Positions 11,276-12,829 of a DNA stretch of 12,829 nt are shown one piece after another. This DNA comes from CAZDFU01 sp964504985. Lineage in GTDB: Bacteria > Patescibacteriota > Microgenomatia > Daviesbacterales > UBA10151. Both the position numbers and the translations under genes were made by a program. Location: contig CAZDFU010000024.1 in assembly GCA_964504985.1 (NCBI GenBank), positions 1 to 12,829 of the forward strand, in the 5' to 3' direction. The notes beneath the pieces were generated by a model. The model ran no database searches, was not told where the DNA came from, and saw only the letters and a program-made list of their open reading frames with translations. The stretch's first letter is position 1. The number at the start of each line of letters is the position of its first letter.

Positions 11276-12222
11276 TGAAAATTACTGTTTCAGCTCCTTG
11301 TAAAGTTTATCTGTTAGGCGAATGGTCTGTTGTCTGGGGAAAACCAGCCTTACTTACAAGCGTGGATTTAAAAATGACTGCCACCATCACAACCAAGTCC
11401 AATCCAGGAAACACCTCGAAGGTAGGCCCTGATTCCTTCGAGGCGAAAAACATCATAGAACCTATTGTTAAAAAAGGGCTTAATTTAAAAAAAATTCCTC
11501 CTTTTCATTTAGATATTTCATCCCAAATCCCTATGGGTGCTCATCTTGGCTCCTCTGCTGCTGTTTCTGTTGTTTCCATAGCAGCATTACTTACCTTTTT
11601 AAAAGTTAAATGGGACCTGAGTTTAATTAACAAACTGGCTTATGAAGCAGAAAAAGTTTTTCATGGTAACCCCTCAGGAGCTGACGATTCAACTATTACT
11701 TATGGAGGCCTTATCTGGTATCGAAAAGAGGATGCAGATTTAAAAATTATTCAGTCTCTTCCCTTTTATATACCTTCAAAACTTACCAAGAATTTTTTTT
11801 TAATAAACACAGGTATACCTAAGATGACAACTAAACAAATGATAGCTGAAGTTACATCCAAGTTTGATAAAAATCCAAAACTTAAAAATCAGTTTCTGGA
11901 AAATCAAGAAAAATTAGTCAGAGAACTTTTACCTGCTGTTAAAAATGCTGGTGAAAAAGAAGTAACAAGAATTATCAGAGAGGGAGAAAAGAATTTAGAA
12001 TCAATTGGTGTTTGTTCTCCTGAAGTTAAAAAAATAATCAGGGAAATAGAAAGCTTGGGTGGTGCTGCTAAAATATGTGGTGCAGGAGCATCTTCTGGTC
12101 CAACAGGAGTTTTGCTTTGTTACCACCCAGAAAAAAGGGTGCTTATAGAGCTAGCCAAATCTCTAAATCTTCCCTACTTCTCCGCCAAATTAGGAGTTGA
12201 AGGTGTAAAACTTGAATCCTGA
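11272..12222 (+). CDS. mvk: Mevalonate kinase (GHMP kinase family)
   Basis: Phosphorylates mevalonate with ATP. The 316-residue product shows APCKVYLLGEWSVVWGKPAL (8-27; motif 1, usually APGK...GEH), PMGAHLGSSAA (87-97; ATP-binding motif 2), FHGNPSGAD (130-138; catalytic Asp138) and GGAAKICGAGASSGPTG (motif 3). Two departures are Cys for Gly10 and Trp for the usual His at 18. These leave some chance that it is another GHMP kinase of the pathway, such as phosphomevalonate kinase, but context and motif 2/3 favour mevalonate kinase. Residues 48-57 come from a perfect DNA palindrome at 11414-11443. ATG 11272 overlaps the DUF35 stop; ATG 11275 follows immediately as an alternative. The stop codon lies inside an ATCCT...AGGAT repeat. 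Later pathway enzymes do not follow; a toxin-antitoxin pair does. Confidence 0.88.
   Translation: MMKITVSAPCKVYLLGEWSVVWGKPALLTSVDLKMTATITTKSNPGNTSKVGPDSFEAKNIIEPIVKKGLNLKKIPPFHLDISSQIPMGAHLGSSAAVSVVSIAALLTFLKVKWDLSLINKLAYEAEKVFHGNPSGADDSTITYGGLIWYRKEDADLKIIQSLPFYIPSKLTKNFFLINTGIPKMTTKQMIAEVTSKFDKNPKLKNQFLENQEKLVRELLPAVKNAGEKEVTRIIREGEKNLESIGVCSPEVKKIIREIESLGGAAKICGAGASSGPTGVLLCYHPEKRVLIELAKSLNLPYFSAKLGVEGVKLES
11414..11443. repeat. Palindromic insertion-like hairpin inside the mevalonate kinase gene
   Basis: CCTCGAAGG (11414-11422) and CCTTCGAGG (11435-11443) are perfect 9-base complements around a 12-base loop. They encode TSKVGPDSFEA in the variable region between the VDL strand and the helix NIIEPIVKKG. 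The core TCGAAGG also occurs in the repeat at 12215-12238, so it may belong to that family rather than to the prenyl synthase elements. Confidence 0.6.
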
Positions 12223-12238
12223 GTGAAATCGAAGGATT
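12215..12238. repeat. ATCCT...AGGAT repeat, upstream copy, overlapping the mvk stop codon
   Basis: AATCCT (12215-12220) and AGGATT (12233-12238) are inverted around GAGTGAAATCGA. The mvk stop TGA (12220-12222) is inside it. The last bases, ATTGACA, provide the -35 box of the antitoxin promoter. It resembles the widespread bacterial TCATCCTGAgcgnagCGAAGGAT-type small repeats; a second copy is at 12807-12829. Confidence 0.6.
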
Positions 12239-12265
12239 GACAAAATGTACGAAAGTTTGTACAAT
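12237..12265 (+). promoter_or_regulatory. Near-consensus promoter of the toxin-antitoxin operon
   Basis: TTGACA (12237-12242, perfect) and TACAAT (12260-12265, 5 of 6) are exactly 17 bases apart. A start 7 bases after the -10 box is position 12272, so the ATG at 12273 would be at the very 5' end of the mRNA. The -35 box overlaps the end of the repeat at 12215-12238. Confidence 0.75.
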
Positions 12266-12267
12266 TT
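12242..12267. promoter_or_regulatory. Palindromic operator between the -35 and -10 boxes
   Basis: AAAATGTAC (12242-12250) and GTACAATTT (12259-12267) are complementary at 8 of 9 positions around an 8-base spacer. The site spans the whole promoter spacer and the -10 box. This is the usual place for autorepression by a Phd/YefM antitoxin or its complex with toxin. Binding is inferred. Confidence 0.55.
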
Positions 12268-12272
12268 ATTTA

Positions 12273-12524
12273 ATGAGTAATTTTGTTTCTATTTCTGATG
12301 CCAGAGAAAACCTTACTTCCCTTGTTGATAAGGTCAATAAAAACATGGACAGAATTACTATCACTGTTCACGGTCAACCTGCAGCTACTTTAATCAGTAA
12401 CGAGGAACTGGAATCCATACTAGAAACAGCCGAAATCTTGGCTATTCCAGGAGCATTAAAAAGCATTAAAAAAGGCAGAGAACAAATTAAAAAAGGTCAA
12501 TTTGTAGAGCTTGAAGATCTTTAG
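12273..12524 (+). CDS. Type II antitoxin, Phd/YefM family
   Basis: An 83-residue antitoxin that would neutralise the toxin encoded next and repress its own operon. The N-terminal part, MSNFVSISDARENLTSLVDKVN...RITITVHGQPAATLISNEELESI, is the typical Phd/YefM fold (start strand, SDAR-x-x-L helix, I-T-x-x-G-x-P-A strand). The Lys/Glu-rich C-terminus after residue about 55 would be the toxin-binding tail. ATG 12273 is preferred over the upstream in-frame TTG (12237), because that one lies within the -35 box and would add residues unlike the family. No Shine-Dalgarno is present, in keeping with the promoter directly upstream. The toxin gene starts 3 bases after the stop. Confidence 0.9.
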   Translation: MSNFVSISDARENLTSLVDKVNKNMDRITITVHGQPAATLISNEELESILETAEILAIPGALKSIKKGREQIKKGQFVELEDL

Positions 12525-12527
12525 ATA

Positions 12528-12776
12528 ATGAAAGTAGTTCTTTCTAAAACTGCACAAAAACACTTTCATCTTCTCCCTGAATCAGAAAAAAAGAAAATTA
12601 AACGGAACCTGGTGATTCTTAAAGATACTCCCCTTGCAGGGAAAAAACTCGAAGGAGAACTGTCAGAATCCAGATCTTTGAGAAGTTGGCCCTACAGAAT
12701 TATTTACACTATCAACTTAAAAGATAAAATAATTGAAGCTTCAGATATACTACACAGGCAAGGGACATACAAATAA
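12528..12776 (+). CDS. Type II toxin, RelE/ParE superfamily
   Basis: An 82-residue basic protein, the likely toxin partner of the preceding antitoxin. RelE-branch members cut mRNA on the ribosome and ParE-branch members act on gyrase; the sequence does not settle which. Seen: an N-terminal strand (KVVLSKTAQKHFHLLP), a Lys-rich helix (ESEKKKIKRNLVIL), the KKLEGELSESRSLRSWPYRIIYTI segment (family pattern L-x-G...R-x-G-x-YRI-x-Y) and the final strand IIEASDILHRQGTYK, matching the HR-x-x-x-Y-(R/K) ending of the RelE/ParE family. Arg and His positions typical of the RelE active surface (Arg57, His76) are present. It is translated with the antitoxin (3-base gap, no separate ribosome site). Confidence 0.88.
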   Translation: MKVVLSKTAQKHFHLLPESEKKKIKRNLVILKDTPLAGKKLEGELSESRSLRSWPYRIIYTINLKDKIIEASDILHRQGTYK

Positions 12777-12806
12777 TGTATCTATTTAGAGTTTCCCAGT
12801 AAACTG

Positions 12807-12829
12807 TCATCCTGAACGTAGTGAAGGAT
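12807..12829. repeat. ATCCT...AGGAT repeat, downstream copy, at the window edge
   Basis: ATCCT (12809-12813) and AGGAT (12825-12829) are inverted around GAACGTAGTGA. The sequence is similar to the copy at 12215-12238, and with it brackets the toxin-antitoxin pair. The window ends inside or at the end of this repeat. The stretch 12777-12806 before it holds only a weak 5-bp hairpin (AGTTT 12790-12794 / AAACT 12801-12805). Confidence 0.55.

Noticed and set aside
6377..11404. Shared 11-mer CCAAGTCCAAT in the prenyl synthase and kinase genes as another element copy
   Set aside because: A match of this length is expected by chance in a window this size, and the flanks do not align.
12237..12272. 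TTG start for the antitoxin
   Set aside because: It lies in the -35 box of a strong promoter, and the added residues (MTKCTKVCTIYL) are unlike Phd/YefM proteins.

Overview
The window looks like a chromosomal piece of a Candidate Phyla Radiation (Patescibacteria) bacterium, most likely of the Microgenomates group. This is inferred from four things seen together: AT-rich DNA read with the standard code (TGA is used as a stop), secreted proteins carrying a GGDVHSN motif, a SurA/PrsA-like membrane-anchored foldase next to them, and an archaeal-style mevalonate cluster in a bacterial setting. No rRNA, tRNA, CRISPR array or transposase gene is visible.

Region 1 (1-5482, + strand) is a cell-surface block. 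A strong promoter sits directly before a 754-residue secreted multi-domain protein (Ig/PKD-like, FN3-like and CARDB-like modules). A membrane-anchored foldase-like gene follows, broken by a frame change near 2940. Then come a 464-residue secreted protein and a 280-residue secreted beta-helix-like protein. The 754- and 464-residue proteins end in nearly the same tail containing GGDVHSN; the 280-residue protein lacks it.

Region 2 (5518-7236, - strand) is a two-gene isoprenoid unit: a trans-type polyprenyl diphosphate synthase and, 21 bases later, undecaprenyl diphosphate synthase. The first carries two copies of an ~82-85 bp palindromic repeat inside its reading frame. The copies are read in different phases, and a conserved segment after the second aspartate-rich motif appears to be missing.

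Region 3 (7488-12222, + strand) is a mevalonate operon: HMG-CoA reductase, archaeal-type HMG-CoA synthase, archaeal-type thiolase, a small DUF35 OB-fold protein and a mevalonate-kinase-like GHMP kinase. Thiolase and synthase, probably scaffolded by the DUF35 protein, make HMG-CoA; the reductase makes mevalonate; the kinase phosphorylates it. The divergent prenyl synthase and UppS would use the resulting C5 units for the undecaprenyl carrier lipid of wall synthesis. The later steps (phosphomevalonate to IPP, IPP isomerase) are not in the window.

Region 4 (12215-12829) is a type II toxin-antitoxin pair (Phd/YefM antitoxin, RelE/ParE toxin). It has its own near-consensus promoter, a palindromic operator and a short ATCCT...AGGAT repeat on each side.

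The most notable cross-cutting signal is small-repeat activity. It comprises in-frame palindromic insertions in the prenyl synthase, a related sequence between the divergent operons, a perfect palindrome inside the kinase gene, and gene junctions filled with 7- or 8-bp near-tandem units ending in CT, two of them folded as inverted arms.
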